DNA of 64,000 bases from an uncultured Alistipes sp. (GTDB lineage: Bacteria; Bacteroidota; Bacteroidia; Bacteroidales; Rikenellaceae): assembly GCF_963931675.1 (NCBI RefSeq), contig NZ_OZ007039.1, forward strand, positions 1,897,806 to 1,961,805, read 5' to 3'. The translations under genes and the position numbers were made by a program. Positions 15,919 to 23,065 of this stretch are shown here, piece after piece (position 1 is the stretch's first letter; each line of letters begins with the position of its first letter). A model generated the notes under the pieces. It was not told where the DNA came from, searched no databases, and was given only the letters and a program-made list of their open reading frames with translations.

Positions 15919-15922
15919 TCTG

Positions 15923-16078
15923 TCATTTGAGGTTAAAAAGACACTCCGCAGGTAGGGCTAACCACGCAATAACAGCAGCGTCGGAACTCCTTTCGGTGCG
16001 CTCCACCCTTGTGCGGAATGTCGGTATCGTTGTAACTGTCTTAGCCATTTCCCAAGCTGTCTTTCGGTTGTAAGCCAT
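15923..16078 (-). CDS. Small phage protein, 51 residues, unknown
   Basis: An ATG at 16078 opens a 51-codon frame ending in TGA at 15923, 4 bases before the helicase start. The sequence begins MAYNRKTAWEMAKTV and is basic, with no membrane segment or signal peptide. It fills a gap that would otherwise be about 170 bases empty inside a tightly packed operon, and the spacing matches its neighbours. Those are the only supports, and I recognise no family. Confidence 0.5.
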   Translation of the reverse strand: MAYNRKTAWEMAKTVTTIPTFRTRVERTERSSDAAVIAWLALPAECLFNLK

Positions 16079-16088
16079 TACCGCGTAA

Positions 16089-16298
16089 TCACTTTTCGGG
16101 TTGAGAAATTCTAAGTGCTTTCTGTAGGTCGGAAGCCGTCACGGGCTGTTTCGCTGCCAGCCGAGCGCGCAGCTTCTTGGCGAGCCGTACCGTGTTGTGG
16201 GCACGGGTACTCTTTCCGAGCGACGGCTGTAGAGCCTCGCAGAGGGCGTCTATGTAACGCACCATTTCGTCACGCTGGCTGTTTGAAATCAGTATCAT
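16089..16298 (-). CDS. Small phage protein, 69 residues, unknown
   Basis: This short, basic, helical protein (rich in Lys, Arg and Ala) lies between the YqaJ exonuclease (gap of 18 bases) and the 51-residue gene (gap of 10 bases). The segment VTASDLQKALRISQ near the end could form a DNA-binding helix. It has no cysteines beyond one and no signal. I do not recognise a family; it is supported by tight spacing in the operon. Confidence 0.6.
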   Translation of the reverse strand: MILISNSQRDEMVRYIDALCEALQPSLGKSTRAHNTVRLAKKLRARLAAKQPVTASDLQKALRISQPEK

Positions 16299-16316
16299 GC
16301 TGCCTCCTTTCGTCCG

Positions 16317-17258
16317 TTATTTGAGCAGGAAACGGCGTGCGCCCTGCACGGTCTTAGTGAACTCCTTTGCGAGGTCGGGGTACGCCTTGGCGAATGCCTT
16401 GGAGTCGAACTTCTCGCTGTCCTTTGGAGCTTTCCATGTGGCGAGGGTCTGACCGCCGAAGCTGATAGCCTCCGCGTCGCCGAAGCCCATCTTGATAGTG
16501 CTTTCCAGTTCCTCCTTGCGGCGTTCCAGCTCCTCCAGTTCCTCTTTCAGCCCTTTCAGCTGGTGGTAGGCTTCCAGTATGTCCTCACCTACCTCCACGG
16601 TCTTTCCCTCCGTGTGGCGGTTGTACTTGATAAGCACGTCCTGCACGTTGACGGGCTGCGGCTCCTGACCGCCCTTGATGTAGTCCACCCAAAAGCGTTC
16701 CACCTCCTCGACGAGGAACTCGTAGAAGTCGCGGTCGAAGTCGATGTCCTTGTAGCCGAACTCACGCCCTGCGGTGAGCCAAGCGAGCGAGCCGTGCTGC
16801 ATGCCCGATACACCCAGCTGATAGGTGAGCTGGCAGAACCAGTGCTTCGGCAGGTCGTCACCGTCCACGCTCATCTGCGTGGTCTTGCACTCCAATATAC
16901 CCTTGTTGTCGTTATTGTGTACCTGACCTGCGAGCCAGTAGGTGCGGTCGGGCGACACCTGCAGGTAAGGGCGTTCGTTGCTGCGTATGAGCCAATCCCC
17001 TGCGCTGCTCTTGATTACCTGCTGTCCCGTAGCGTCAGCCCAGAACTGAGCCACCGCGTCCTCCAGGTAGTGACCTGCTTTCATCGCGAACGTCTCCTCC
17101 TTGGGGGCGTCCAGCCCTACCTTGCGTCTCCACAGCTGGTACGGGGTCTCGTAGGGGTTCAAGCCTACAATGGTGGCTACCTCGGAGGAGCCGATACCGC
17201 TCTTGCGCACTTCCAGCCACTCCTCGCGGCTGTTCGGTCTGATGATAGTAGTACTCAT
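16317..17258 (-). CDS. YqaJ-type (lambda exonuclease family) recombination nuclease
   Basis: The 313-residue protein shows the YqaJ viral recombinase pattern: an N-terminal REEWLEVRKSGIGSSEVATIVGL, the AGHYLEDAVAQFW helix, and the catalytic core SPDR followed by GILECKTT, where the Asp and Glu-x-Lys bind metal. A coiled-coil segment rich in Glu and Lys (KGLKEELEELERRKEELES) sits near the C terminus. These enzymes digest one strand from double-strand ends so that an annealing protein can pair homologous DNA. A candidate partner lies two genes upstream (17897-18790). Confidence 0.9.
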   Translation of the reverse strand: MSTTIIRPNSREEWLEVRKSGIGSSEVATIVGLNPYETPYQLWRRKVGLDAPKEETFAMKAGHYLEDAVAQFWADATGQQVIKSSAGDWLIRSNERPYLQVSPDRTYWLAGQVHNNDNKGILECKTTQMSVDGDDLPKHWFCQLTYQLGVSGMQHGSLAWLTAGREFGYKDIDFDRDFYEFLVEEVERFWVDYIKGGQEPQPVNVQDVLIKYNRHTEGKTVEVGEDILEAYHQLKGLKEELEELERRKEELESTIKMGFGDAEAISFGGQTLATWKAPKDSEKFDSKAFAKAYPDLAKEFTKTVQGARRFLLK

Positions 17259-17261
17259 ATC

Positions 17262-17876
17262 CTATTCCTCCCCATTGATTAGGTTATCACTCTTGCGGAC
17301 GAGGCAGTAGTCCATCCACAGGTCGGCGAACTGCGTGCCGCTATACTCGGCGAGGTCGCTGTTCTTAAAGCAAAGGCGAGAGCCGATGCTCGCATTCGAA
17401 TACGAGGGGGCGTTATTCGAGCTCGCACAGGCGAAGCCCGCATATTCGGTCTTCCAGTCGCCTCCCAACTCACGGTAGGGGTGTTTATTTCTCCAGTCCT
17501 CGTCCTCGTCGTTCTCCCAGTCCTCACGGCTCTTGTAGAACCAAAACCACGGTATCCATCTCCACTCACCAGCGGTGAAATGAGGCTCCCACCCCTCGTT
17601 GAGAGCGGCGGTGATGATTTCCAGCTTCAGGACGGCACGGATGAACGGGTCGTTGTCCTCCACGTTGTCCGCCCACTGGTAGTACTTGTCCACGAGGGGG
17701 TGGTCTGAGCCGAGTACGTTGCAGGCGTCCTCAAAGGTGCGGACGCGCTCAGTGATGTCCTGCGGCTTGAATGTGTCCTTGCCGAACAGCGTTTCGAGCA
17801 GCTGTTTCTGCTCTGCGCTTGCGCCGTTGTAGGCTGCAAGTACGTTCTCTTTCTTGATTTCGATGTTGCTTACCAT
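17262..17876 (-). CDS. Conserved phage hypothetical protein, aromatic-rich
   Basis: The 204-residue protein lies between the exonuclease (3-base gap) and the possible annealing protein. It has an acidic, tryptophan-rich centre (WRWIPWFWFYKSREDWENDEDEDW is the 17430-17600 part) and a C-terminal part with repeated Ser/Asn and a GSRLCFKN segment. There is no signal peptide. I have the impression that similar proteins occur in Bacteroidota phages and mobile elements, but no function is known to me. Its position suggests a link to recombination or replication. Confidence 0.65.
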   Translation of the reverse strand: MVSNIEIKKENVLAAYNGASAEQKQLLETLFGKDTFKPQDITERVRTFEDACNVLGSDHPLVDKYYQWADNVEDNDPFIRAVLKLEIITAALNEGWEPHFTAGEWRWIPWFWFYKSREDWENDEDEDWRNKHPYRELGGDWKTEYAGFACASSNNAPSYSNASIGSRLCFKNSDLAEYSGTQFADLWMDYCLVRKSDNLINGEE

Positions 17877-17896
17877 TTTGAATTGAATTTATAGGG

Positions 17897-18790
17897 TTAT
17901 TGATTGTTTTCCTTGATTTCTCCTGTCGTAGGGTCAACCGACTGTGCGGTGGCAGGGGCTGCGCCAGTAGCACGGGCTATGGCAGCTTCTGCACGCTCCT
18001 TGGCGGTGGTCGCTTTCTTCTTGGCGGCGGCTTCCTGCTGTGCCTCGATAGCTGGCTTGATGAACGTCTCCTGCACGGTGGTAGTCCCTTCCTTGATAGC
18101 GTTGGCGGTGGCGCGAAGCTCGAATATCATGCTCTTGTCTATCTCGTCCACGGACTTCACGTCGAGGTACTGGAGTATCTGCGCCTGCGTCACGCCCAGC
18201 TTGGCGAAGTATGCTATCACGTTCTGACGGCTCTGCTCGAGGTCGATAGACTGTCCGAGAGCCACTTTCTTAACCTCGTTGATGACCTTCTTGGTTACGG
18301 CTTTCGGAATGACGGCGAGCACGGCGTTTCTGAAAGCTATTGCGGCGGCGGCGTTGCCAGTCACTACCTGCATATCCTCACTGAATGTGCGCCCGTTGCG
18401 GTCGGTGATACGCCGCTTGACCTCTTTCATCACGGCGAAGTTGGTCTCGAGGTCGTGGCACACCGCCTGTGCGGTTATCATCTTGCCGTCGTTGCCGACG
18501 ATGTGTGTAGCCACACGAAGGTTGCCCCACGCTCCAGCAATGATTTCTGCCATACGGACGGACAAGCCCTCGATCGCAGTGTCCTGACCGCCTGCTCCCT
18601 TGCGACGGAGAACGTAGAAACAGTCTTCGGCTGTCTCCTTGTCCATACAGGCGTAGGTGGCGATTTTGTTCAGCGTGGCGTTGATGTCACGGGGGTAATT
18701 CTTTGCGGTAGCAATCTGAATGTCGATTTCCGCACGGTTGACTGCTTGAAGCATATCAGCCTGATTGATTTGAATGATGTCGTTACTCAT
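17897..18790 (-). CDS. Putative single-strand annealing recombination protein (unconfirmed)
   Basis: The 297-residue protein has an alpha/beta N-terminal two-thirds with AKNYPRDINATLNKIATYA, SVRMAEIIAGAWGN and VTGNAAAAIAFRNAVLAVIP, and a low-complexity Lys/Ala-rich tail ending DPTTGEIKENNQ. The same pattern occurs in phage proteins encoded near YqaJ or lambda-type exonucleases, where an annealing protein (RecT, Erf or Sak) is expected. No other gene in the block could play that part. I infer an annealing role from this position only; I could not match it to RecT, Erf or Rad52 motifs by eye. Confidence 0.5.
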   Translation of the reverse strand: MSNDIIQINQADMLQAVNRAEIDIQIATAKNYPRDINATLNKIATYACMDKETAEDCFYVLRRKGAGGQDTAIEGLSVRMAEIIAGAWGNLRVATHIVGNDGKMITAQAVCHDLETNFAVMKEVKRRITDRNGRTFSEDMQVVTGNAAAAIAFRNAVLAVIPKAVTKKVINEVKKVALGQSIDLEQSRQNVIAYFAKLGVTQAQILQYLDVKSVDEIDKSMIFELRATANAIKEGTTTVQETFIKPAIEAQQEAAAKKKATTAKERAEAAIARATGAAPATAQSVDPTTGEIKENNQ

Positions 18791-18798
18791 GACTGTTA

Positions 18799-19065
18799 TT
18801 ATTGATTATTCGGGGTCTTACGGCTTTCCCCATTGCCTTGTTGTTCGATGTAGTAGCGCGAGTACCTGACGGTCTTGCCAGTGACGCGGCTAACGCTCTC
18901 CTCCATGCGCTTGGCGATGTTCAGTCCCTCGCGGCGCAGGTCGCTGATGCGTGATGCAAGTCGGTAGCAGCCGTAGTCTCGCAGGGCTTCGAGCGGCGAA
19001 ATAGAGCCGCCCTCTATAAGCCTCCTTCGTATGAGACTCTTGTGGGTATCAGTCTGACTTGTCAT
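18799..19065 (-). CDS. Small winged-helix/HTH phage protein
   Basis: The 88-residue protein has the pattern LIEGGSISPLEALRDYGCYRLASRISDLRREGLNI, which matches small helix-turn-helix domains (HTH_39 type) found in phages and mobile elements. It overlaps the excisionase-like gene by 4 bases and lies 8 bases before the putative annealing gene. It is likely an early DNA-binding regulator. Confidence 0.75.
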   Translation of the reverse strand: MTSQTDTHKSLIRRRLIEGGSISPLEALRDYGCYRLASRISDLRREGLNIAKRMEESVSRVTGKTVRYSRYYIEQQGNGESRKTPNNQ

Positions 19066-19370
19066 AGCGTTTTCCTCCTGATACGGTTGATTGAATTACG
19101 GGTGATAGCCTGCGCCTCGACTTCCGCCTGCGTAGGCACGCGGCGTTCGAGCAGCCAGTCCTCCAGCTCCGATTTCTTGAAATACAGCTTTCGGCACTTC
19201 TTGTAATAGGGTATCTGCTTCTCGCTGGTGAGGCGGTACAGATGTCCCTTGCTCAGTCCCGTGAATACAACCGCCTCCTCCAAGTTCAGGACAGGTTTCG
19301 CCCCTATGAGGGTCAGTTGCTCCAAGCGGTCGAAGCGTTGTCCGATAGCGGTCATTACGTCCTCGCTCAT
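19062..19370 (-). CDS. Excisionase-like HTH protein (helix_17/MerR-like)
   Basis: The 102-residue protein contains VLNLEEAVVFTGLSKGHLYRLTSEKQIPYYKKCRKLYFKKSELEDWL over residues 27-73 (two adjoining segments), the typical excisionase-family DNA-binding domain found in Bacteroidota mobile elements. It overlaps its neighbours by 4 bases on each side. Being second to third in the early leftward operon, away from the integrase, it could be the Xis that directs excision, or an early regulator. Confidence 0.8.
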   Translation of the reverse strand: MSEDVMTAIGQRFDRLEQLTLIGAKPVLNLEEAVVFTGLSKGHLYRLTSEKQIPYYKKCRKLYFKKSELEDWLLERRVPTQAEVEAQAITRNSINRIRRKTL

Positions 19371-19624
19371 ACCTCGTCCTCCTTTGTCATTTCTTCAATG
19401 AAGCTCTGAGGGAGCAGCCCGTGCTTGCACAGGTGCTTTCCGAGCTGAACAAGCCCGTAGAGGGTAGCCAGCGCGCCGAATTTCAGGATGAAGAACTGTC
19501 CGAGGGTCATAGGGTTGTCGGGAGTCTCCTCACCAATCAGCAGTAGGAACGCGAACATTCCCACGCCTACCAGCGTTGCGAGCACCGCCCACCTCGCCAG
19601 TTCTGCAATTGTACTCCGTTTCAT
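19367..19624 (-). CDS. Small two-helix membrane protein of the early operon
   Basis: The 85-residue protein has two hydrophobic segments, about residues 12-30 (VLATLVGVGMFAFLLLIG) and 42-62 (GQFFILKFGALATLYGLVQLG), and a charged C terminus. It should sit in the inner membrane. It overlaps both neighbouring genes by 4 bases. Early phage membrane proteins often affect host physiology or exclude other phages, but nothing in the sequence proves this. Confidence 0.7.
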   Translation of the reverse strand: MKRSTIAELARWAVLATLVGVGMFAFLLLIGEETPDNPMTLGQFFILKFGALATLYGLVQLGKHLCKHGLLPQSFIEEMTKEDEV

Positions 19625-19836
19625 GCCTTGCCCTCCAGTTTAAGCCGCGCAGCGACGCGCTTGTGGATAGTGTAGATAGTCCCGAGGGAGTACAGCCCGT
19701 ACTTAGTCATCAGGTGGCGTGCTACCTCCGTCTTGCTGCTTCCCGGAACGCTGCGCATCTCCTCGAAGTCGAGGTATATTTTCATGTCGCGCTCCTCTCG
19801 TTGCTTCTGCAACTCTGTCTTGAATGTCTGCTGCAT
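19621..19836 (-). CDS. First gene of the leftward early operon, small DNA-binding-like protein
   Basis: The 71-residue protein starts at the ATG at 19836 (two TTG codons further upstream, at 19842, is possible but less likely). It is highly charged at the start (MQQTFKTELQKQREERD) and then has a helix-turn-helix-like part, SKTEVARHLMTKYGLYSLGTIYTIHKRV. It lies just downstream of the operator region and would be the first product made when repression is lifted, a common place for a Cro-like or early control protein. Confidence 0.65.
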   Translation of the reverse strand: MQQTFKTELQKQREERDMKIYLDFEEMRSVPGSSKTEVARHLMTKYGLYSLGTIYTIHKRVAARLKLEGKA

Positions 19837-19927
19837 AATCAATTATTTTGGTTCAACATTAAATTCCCCATCGGTTTATTTCCGAGATTTATTCTTTTTG
19901 CGTAAATTTGTCCGTTATAAATAACAT

Positions 19928-19988
19928 TTACGAAATTGTTTGCGACAAAATTACGAAATAAATTTCATTCACGAAATAAATTTCGTAA
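19928..19988. promoter_or_regulatory. Divergent operator region with repeated TTACGAAAT half-sites
   Basis: Between the leftward early genes and the rightward repressor gene there are repeats of ACGAAAT: 19928-19937, 19951-19968 and 19969-19988. The last two share ACGAAATAAATTTC at an exact 18-base step, and each is an inverted repeat of ACGAAAT and ATTTCGT around two bases. A minus-strand TAATTTTG (19946-19953), which fits the -7 consensus TAnnTTTG, lies within this cluster, so a bound repressor would block the early promoter. A plus-strand TAAATTTG (19903-19910) may serve the repressor gene. This is the expected arrangement of a lysogeny switch. Confidence 0.65.
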
Positions 19989-20043
19989 AAAAGATGCGAA
20001 AAATTTTTCACCCTATGTATAACTCACAATAGAACAACAGATT

Positions 20044-20430
20044 ATGATAGACATCAAAAAATTGCGAGAATTGAAAGGGTTGACGCAAAAGGAACTTGCT
20101 GAAAGATGCAATGTTACGTTGCGTACAGTACAGAACTGGGAGCAGGGGAAGCATATTCCCGAAAGCACCTTGATACTACTCGAGTTGCTCGGATACCCTG
20201 TAAAGGAGGGCGAAATCATTTCGTCTTTCGCTTCGGGCAACGGTGTTAGCGTTTCGGCTGCGCAGGGTAGTCGGGTGAATGTGGCAAAATCGAAGGAGGA
20301 CACTGAATCGGATAAATTTCTCGCCGCGCTTGAACGCCAGCAGGCTCTCCTGCTTGAGCAGATGAAAGCGAACAACAAGCGTGACGAGCAGATAGACCGC
20401 CTGCTGTCCTTATTAGAGAACAACAAATAA
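20044..20430 (+). CDS. XRE-family lysogeny repressor candidate
   Basis: The 128-residue protein starts with a clear Cro/C1-type helix-turn-helix: LRELKGLTQKELAERCNVTL followed by RTVQNWEQGKHIPE (residues 7-40). The middle is polar and the end (about 95-128) is a helical, Gln/Lys/Asp-rich coiled coil, probably for oligomerisation. No LexA-like peptidase domain is present, so induction must work differently from lambda CI. It is the first gene right of the operator cluster and is followed at once by a lipoprotein gene whose frame overlaps its stop codon. Confidence 0.85.
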   Translation: MIDIKKLRELKGLTQKELAERCNVTLRTVQNWEQGKHIPESTLILLELLGYPVKEGEIISSFASGNGVSVSAAQGSRVNVAKSKEDTESDKFLAALERQQALLLEQMKANNKRDEQIDRLLSLLENNK

Positions 20431-20444
20431 TGAAAGGAGAAGAT

Positions 20445-20945
20445 ATGAAGAAAAGGAGTTTATTCTTGGCGGTCGCCTTGACTGCGGTAGCCCTATTCGG
20501 TTGCTCCAAGGACGGGGAGGAAACGGTTATAGAGTCGGGGCAGGAAGCGTATCTCAGGGAACTCGCAACCACGCTGAACGGAAGCTGGAAAGGTGAGCTG
20601 TACAGTTCGGCGACGAACACCACCGAACACGAGGACATTGTGTTCAGGAAGTGGGACAAGCCGCAGGAGGTAGTAAGCCTGTTCGGAACGTTCACTGGAT
20701 ACGGCGTAGCCGAGCTGCGCCACTACTACGACGACGGTCTCCTGCTCACCGAGGACTACTGCATATTCGCCCTCAACATGTGGGGGAACGAGCCGCTGGT
20801 GATTTTCTACCCGTGCAACGACGAGCTGGAGGTGGTGAGCCGAGAGGACAAGCGGAGCATCGAGCTGCTGGACGGCAATAGCTTCAATATGCGCACCTAC
20901 GGGACGGGCGAGGCTACCAGTCTGCACTACACCCGTCAGAACTGA
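20445..20945 (+). CDS. Phage-encoded lipoprotein expressed with the repressor (lysogenic conversion candidate)
   Basis: The 166-residue product begins MKKRSLFLAVALTAVALFGC, a signal peptide ending in a lipobox (LFGC), so it should be lipidated and exported. The rest is acidic with alternating hydrophobic residues, suggesting a small beta-rich domain. I choose the ATG at 20445 because a strong AAAGGAG (20433-20439) precedes it; an ATG at 20430 overlapping the repressor stop would add only five residues. Being cotranscribed with the repressor, it should be made in the lysogen. Superinfection exclusion by a surface lipoprotein is a plausible role, unproven here. Confidence 0.8.
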   Translation: MKKRSLFLAVALTAVALFGCSKDGEETVIESGQEAYLRELATTLNGSWKGELYSSATNTTEHEDIVFRKWDKPQEVVSLFGTFTGYGVAELRHYYDDGLLLTEDYCIFALNMWGNEPLVIFYPCNDELEVVSREDKRSIELLDGNSFNMRTYGTGEATSLHYTRQN

Positions 20946-20974
20946 GTTATTTTTCCCGAATTTCAACGAGAGCG

Positions 20975-21023
20975 CAATTATAGACCTTGTGTTGTGTAAT
21001 TTACTGCCCGAAGTCTATAATTG
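20975..21023. promoter_or_regulatory. 11-bp inverted repeat upstream of the second regulator gene
   Basis: CAATTATAGAC at 20975-20985 is perfectly repeated in inverted form at 21013-21023 (GTCTATAATTG), with 27 bases between. It lies between the lipoprotein gene and the regulator starting at 21050. The wide spacing suits either a stem-loop in the RNA or two operator half-sites bound by separated subunits. GAGAG-containing copies of a dispersed phage repeat flank both arms. Confidence 0.5.
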
Positions 21024-21049
21024 TGCGAGAGGGGCTAAAAATTGCGTTT

Positions 21050-21529
21050 ATGAATACACGATTGAGACAGATAATAGACTACAAGACGAACGGCAAAAAG
21101 AAAGTGTTCGCGGAGCTGATAGGATGGAAGCCGCAGTACCTCGGCAAGCTGCTGCACGGCGACGACTTCGGGCTGAAGCCCGTCATCGCGTTGCTCACGG
21201 CTCTGCCCGAAATCAACGCCCGTTGGCTGCTGCTGGGAGAGGGCGAAATGCTCACCCCAAGCGGAGCGGCTGCAATCCGTCAGGGCGTATTCGCACACAT
21301 CGAGCAGGTGCTGAACATAGAACGCTACCTGCCCTATATGACCCCGAAGGAACTGAGCGTCACGGAAGCCGCCCTGCTGAAAGGGACTGCGCCTGTGTTC
21401 GGTCAGGAGCGCATTGACGAGTGGGAGAGCCGCATCGCAGAGCGCGAGGGGCTGATACGTGAGAAGTTCGTACAGGCACAACAGAAACAGGAGGGAAAAT
21501 CATGCAGACAGCCGATAGCCAACGAATAA
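21050..21529 (+). CDS. HTH-type phage regulator
   Basis: The 159-residue protein starts with a compact helical domain (LRQIIDYKTNGKKKVFAELI, then GWKPQYLGKLLHGDDFG) that reads as an XRE-like HTH, followed by PEINARWLLLGEGEML, a tail often found at the end of phage repressor DNA-binding domains. The rest is helical and polar. I place the start at 21050; upstream codons in frame lie within the inverted repeat and look non-coding. It overlaps the next gene by 28 bases. It is probably a second lysogeny regulator. Confidence 0.7.
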   Translation: MNTRLRQIIDYKTNGKKKVFAELIGWKPQYLGKLLHGDDFGLKPVIALLTALPEINARWLLLGEGEMLTPSGAAAIRQGVFAHIEQVLNIERYLPYMTPKELSVTEAALLKGTAPVFGQERIDEWESRIAEREGLIREKFVQAQQKQEGKSCRQPIANE

Positions 21530-21777
21530 TAGGACGGTTCTTCGAAGCCCTGCAGAGGCTCAAAAGCGACCGCAAGATACGGGGGAAGCAGACATTCACC
21601 CGTGAACACGACATCAACCGCTGGAACATGAACACGCTGGAGAAAGACCACTCGCGCGACATATTCCAGCCAGCGTGGCTGACCTACCTTGTAGAGGACT
21701 ACGACGTGTCGGCGCAGTGGCTGCTCACGGGCAAGGGCGAGTTCTACCGCAAAAAGAAAGCGGAGGGCAAGCAGTAA
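21502..21777 (+). CDS. Second small HTH-type phage regulator
   Basis: The 91-residue protein has a helical N terminus (QRIIGRFFEALQRLKSDRKI) and a C-terminal motif DYDVSAQWLLTGKGEFY that parallels the WLLLGEGEML of the preceding gene, a shared sign of XRE-like domains. Its central part (KQTFTREHDINRWNMNTLEKD) would hold the recognition helix. It overlaps the previous gene and stops 16 bases before the convergent integrase stop codon, so the lysogeny transcript meets the integrase transcript head-on. Confidence 0.65.
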   Translation: MQTADSQRIIGRFFEALQRLKSDRKIRGKQTFTREHDINRWNMNTLEKDHSRDIFQPAWLTYLVEDYDVSAQWLLTGKGEFYRKKKAEGKQ

Positions 21778-21793
21778 CGCCCTCCGCTTTCAC

Positions 21794-22966
21794 TTATTCC
21801 TTGTCCTCGCCGCAGCCGTCCGTCGGGGCGAGAATGCTTGGTATGGCAGCGACCGCCGCCTGCTTGTTCTTGTCCATTACACGGGCGTAAATCTGCGTCG
21901 TGCCTATCTCGCGGTGTCCGAGCAGCTTGCTCACCACGTAGAGGTCTGTGCCGATGTCGAGCATCATCGTGGCGAACGTATGACGGGCGCAGTGGAACGT
22001 GATTTTCTTGTCAATGCCAGCGCGTAGCACCCACTCCTGAATAGCCTTGTTCGTGCAGGTCGGGGAGTGTATGTCCGTGAACGGGTGTTCATTGGGCTTG
22101 CCCCGTTCCCCCATGAGGACGCGAGCCTCCTGCGTGATGTCGAGGTACTCCTGCCCCTTGGTCTTCTTCTGCTTGAAGATGAGCCGCGTGAACTCCCCCT
22201 GCTCGTACACGTCGCCCCAGGTGATGCGCAGCACGTCACTCCGCCGCAGCCCCGTGAGGCAGCTGAACAGGAAAGCCGCCTTGATTTGAGGGTACTCGCA
22301 GTCCACCTGCGCGAGCCGTTTCACCTCGTCGATGGTGAGGTACATCCGCGTCCCCTCCTCCGCCTTGAAGCCCTCTATGCCGCGCAGTGGGTTGTAGGGT
22401 ATGATGCGCTCCTCGAACGCCTGATTGATGCAGGCTCGCAGCTTGTTGAAATAGCTCACCTTGCTGTTACGGGCGAGGGGCTTGTCCTTGAGCCGCTTGC
22501 GGATGTCGTGATGCCAAGCGACCGCGTCGTGTTCGAGGTAGTCCTTGAAGCCCTGCACCCATTCGGGCGTGATGTCGGCAAAGGTCAGCGTCTCCCGTCC
22601 GTCGTAGATTTTCAGGTGGTGGTAGCAGCTGCGCCAGTTGCCCCAGTTGCCGCTCTTCTCCTCACCGCGCCGCCGCTCCACCATAGCGCGGTAGTAGTCG
22701 TAGAAATTTGTCTCGGTGGCGAATGCGCTCTTGAAGCCGTACACGCCGTTGCGGAGCTCCACCACACGCTTGGCGCGGATTGCGTCCGCGAGGCGCAGCG
22801 TCTCCTTGTTCTTCTCCTTGTCCGCCCGTGTCCGTTCGGGGACAAGATACAGTTTCAGATACTCATACGAGCGCACACCGTTGATGTAGATGTCGAGGTA
22901 CAGCGTAGTGTTCCCCGACGGCATTTTGCGCTGCCGTAGCTTGATAGGTTCTTTAGAGTCGTTCAT
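21794..22966 (-). CDS. int: Phage tyrosine integrase
   Basis: The 390-residue recombinase has an N-terminal arm-binding domain, a SAM-like core-binding domain (about 85-195) and a catalytic domain with Arg241 (TGLRRSD), HCARH (His325-Arg328), His351 (LLGHREIG) and the nucleophile Tyr360 (TTQIYARV). It is of the form common in Bacteroidota phages and conjugative elements. It sits at the very end of the prophage with its start 188 bases from mnmE, so the attachment site should lie in or next to the 3' end of mnmE. It is transcribed in the same direction as mnmE. Confidence 0.95.
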   Translation of the reverse strand: MNDSKEPIKLRQRKMPSGNTTLYLDIYINGVRSYEYLKLYLVPERTRADKEKNKETLRLADAIRAKRVVELRNGVYGFKSAFATETNFYDYYRAMVERRRGEEKSGNWGNWRSCYHHLKIYDGRETLTFADITPEWVQGFKDYLEHDAVAWHHDIRKRLKDKPLARNSKVSYFNKLRACINQAFEERIIPYNPLRGIEGFKAEEGTRMYLTIDEVKRLAQVDCEYPQIKAAFLFSCLTGLRRSDVLRITWGDVYEQGEFTRLIFKQKKTKGQEYLDITQEARVLMGERGKPNEHPFTDIHSPTCTNKAIQEWVLRAGIDKKITFHCARHTFATMMLDIGTDLYVVSKLLGHREIGTTQIYARVMDKNKQAAVAAIPSILAPTDGCGEDKE

Positions 22967-22976
22967 CTTGTTGCTA

Positions 22977-23011
22977 TTTTGTTGCTTACCATATTACGAG
23001 CAACAAAACTA
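22977..23011 (-). promoter_or_regulatory. Integrase leader: inverted repeat overlapping a candidate -7 box
   Basis: TTTTGTTGCT (22977-22986) is repeated in inverted form as AGCAACAAAA (22999-23008). The right arm overlaps CAAAACTA (23004-23011), which on the minus strand is TAGTTTTG, a match to the Bacteroidota -7 element. The overlap suggests that a bound protein, perhaps integrase or a regulator, controls integrase expression. More ACAACAAAA-like copies follow up to about 23030 and may be integrase arm sites. Confidence 0.45.
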
Positions 23012-23065
23012 CAACAAAACAACAACAATTCCAGTATAAATACTGAGGAATATCCCCATAAAATA

